5,632 bases of DNA from Spirochaetaceae bacterium (lineage in GTDB: Bacteria > Spirochaetota > Spirochaetia > Treponematales > Breznakiellaceae), in contig JAITXS010000028.1 of the NCBI GenBank assembly GCA_031284645.1, positions 1 through 5,632 of the forward strand, written 5' to 3'. This document shows, in pieces, positions 5,502-5,632 of the stretch. The position numbers were made by a program, and so were the translations under genes. Numbering within the stretch: the first letter of the stretch is position 1; the number at the start of each line of letters is the position of its first letter. Under the pieces are notes generated by a model. That model saw only the letters and a list, made by a program, of their open reading frames with translations. It did no database searches and was not told the origin of the DNA.

Positions 5502-5632
5502 TAATGACTACAAACTCGTTCAGGTCTTTCAATCCTAAAACCGGTATATATTTTTTATGTTCTTCCCTCAAGCGTGCTTTATCTATATGCGTATAAATTT
5601 GCGTTGTTGTGATATCACTGTGTCCTAAAAGC
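5476..5632 (-). CDS. xerD: Site-specific tyrosine recombinase XerD, C-terminal part (cut by window edge)
   Basis: Only the last 51 codons are present; the gene begins beyond the right edge. The fragment opens with LLGHSDITTTQIYTHIDKAR, which holds the second catalytic His (residue 4 of the fragment) and the nucleophile Tyr (residue 13). The following LREEHKKYIP resembles E. coli XerD (LRQLHQQHHPRA) rather than XerC, so XerD is preferred. A phage- or element-borne integrase cannot be excluded without the rest. Family members normally end within a few residues of this point, but here about 20 more follow (VLGLKDLNEFVVIIGGRCEGH). The last seven residues and the TAA stop are encoded by the palindromic repeat element, so the native 3' end has probably been changed by its insertion. 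The tail lies beyond the helix that contacts the partner recombinase, and its effect is unknown. Confidence 0.8.
   Translation of the reverse strand, partial: LLGHSDITTTQIYTHIDKARLREEHKKYIPVLGLKDLNEFVVIIGGRCEGH

Overview
The window looks like a chromosomal segment of a spirochete, most likely a Treponema-type organism. The reasons are the dprA-topA-xerC gene order, an Rpn-family nuclease/transposase gene beside it, and repeat-rich intergenic DNA. This is inferred from protein style and gene order; no rRNA or other phylogenetic marker is present. Every gene I accept is on the minus strand, so transcription runs from high to low coordinates.

Layout in transcription order: the last 51 codons of a tyrosine recombinase of XerD type (right edge, 5476-5632); a 92-bp palindrome-rich element (about 5410-5501) that overlaps its 3' end and supplies its stop codon; a single-pass membrane protein with TPR repeats (4584-5402); dprA (3611-4552, TTG start); topA (1478-3598); xerC (560-1456); a 293-bp intergenic region (267-559) with two imperfect copies of an 86-87 bp repeat, each carrying a hairpin and a G-quadruplex-compatible G-rich stretch on the minus strand; and the first 88 codons of an Rpn-family PD-(D/E)XK nuclease/putative transposase (left edge, 1-266).

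The genes from TPR to xerC are separated by only 12-31 bp and probably form one operon devoted to DNA topology and recombination. TopA relaxes negative supercoils, DprA loads RecA on single-stranded DNA, and XerC (with XerD) resolves chromosome dimers. The TPR protein is the unexplained member. Having XerC-type and XerD-type genes flanking the same dprA-topA block is unusual, because the two are normally unlinked.

I see no convincing new defence or mobile system. The least ordinary parts are the two intergenic repeat elements, the recombinase C-terminus that runs into one of them, and the conserved-motif deviations in DprA. No tRNA, rRNA, CRISPR array or recognisable dif site was found.
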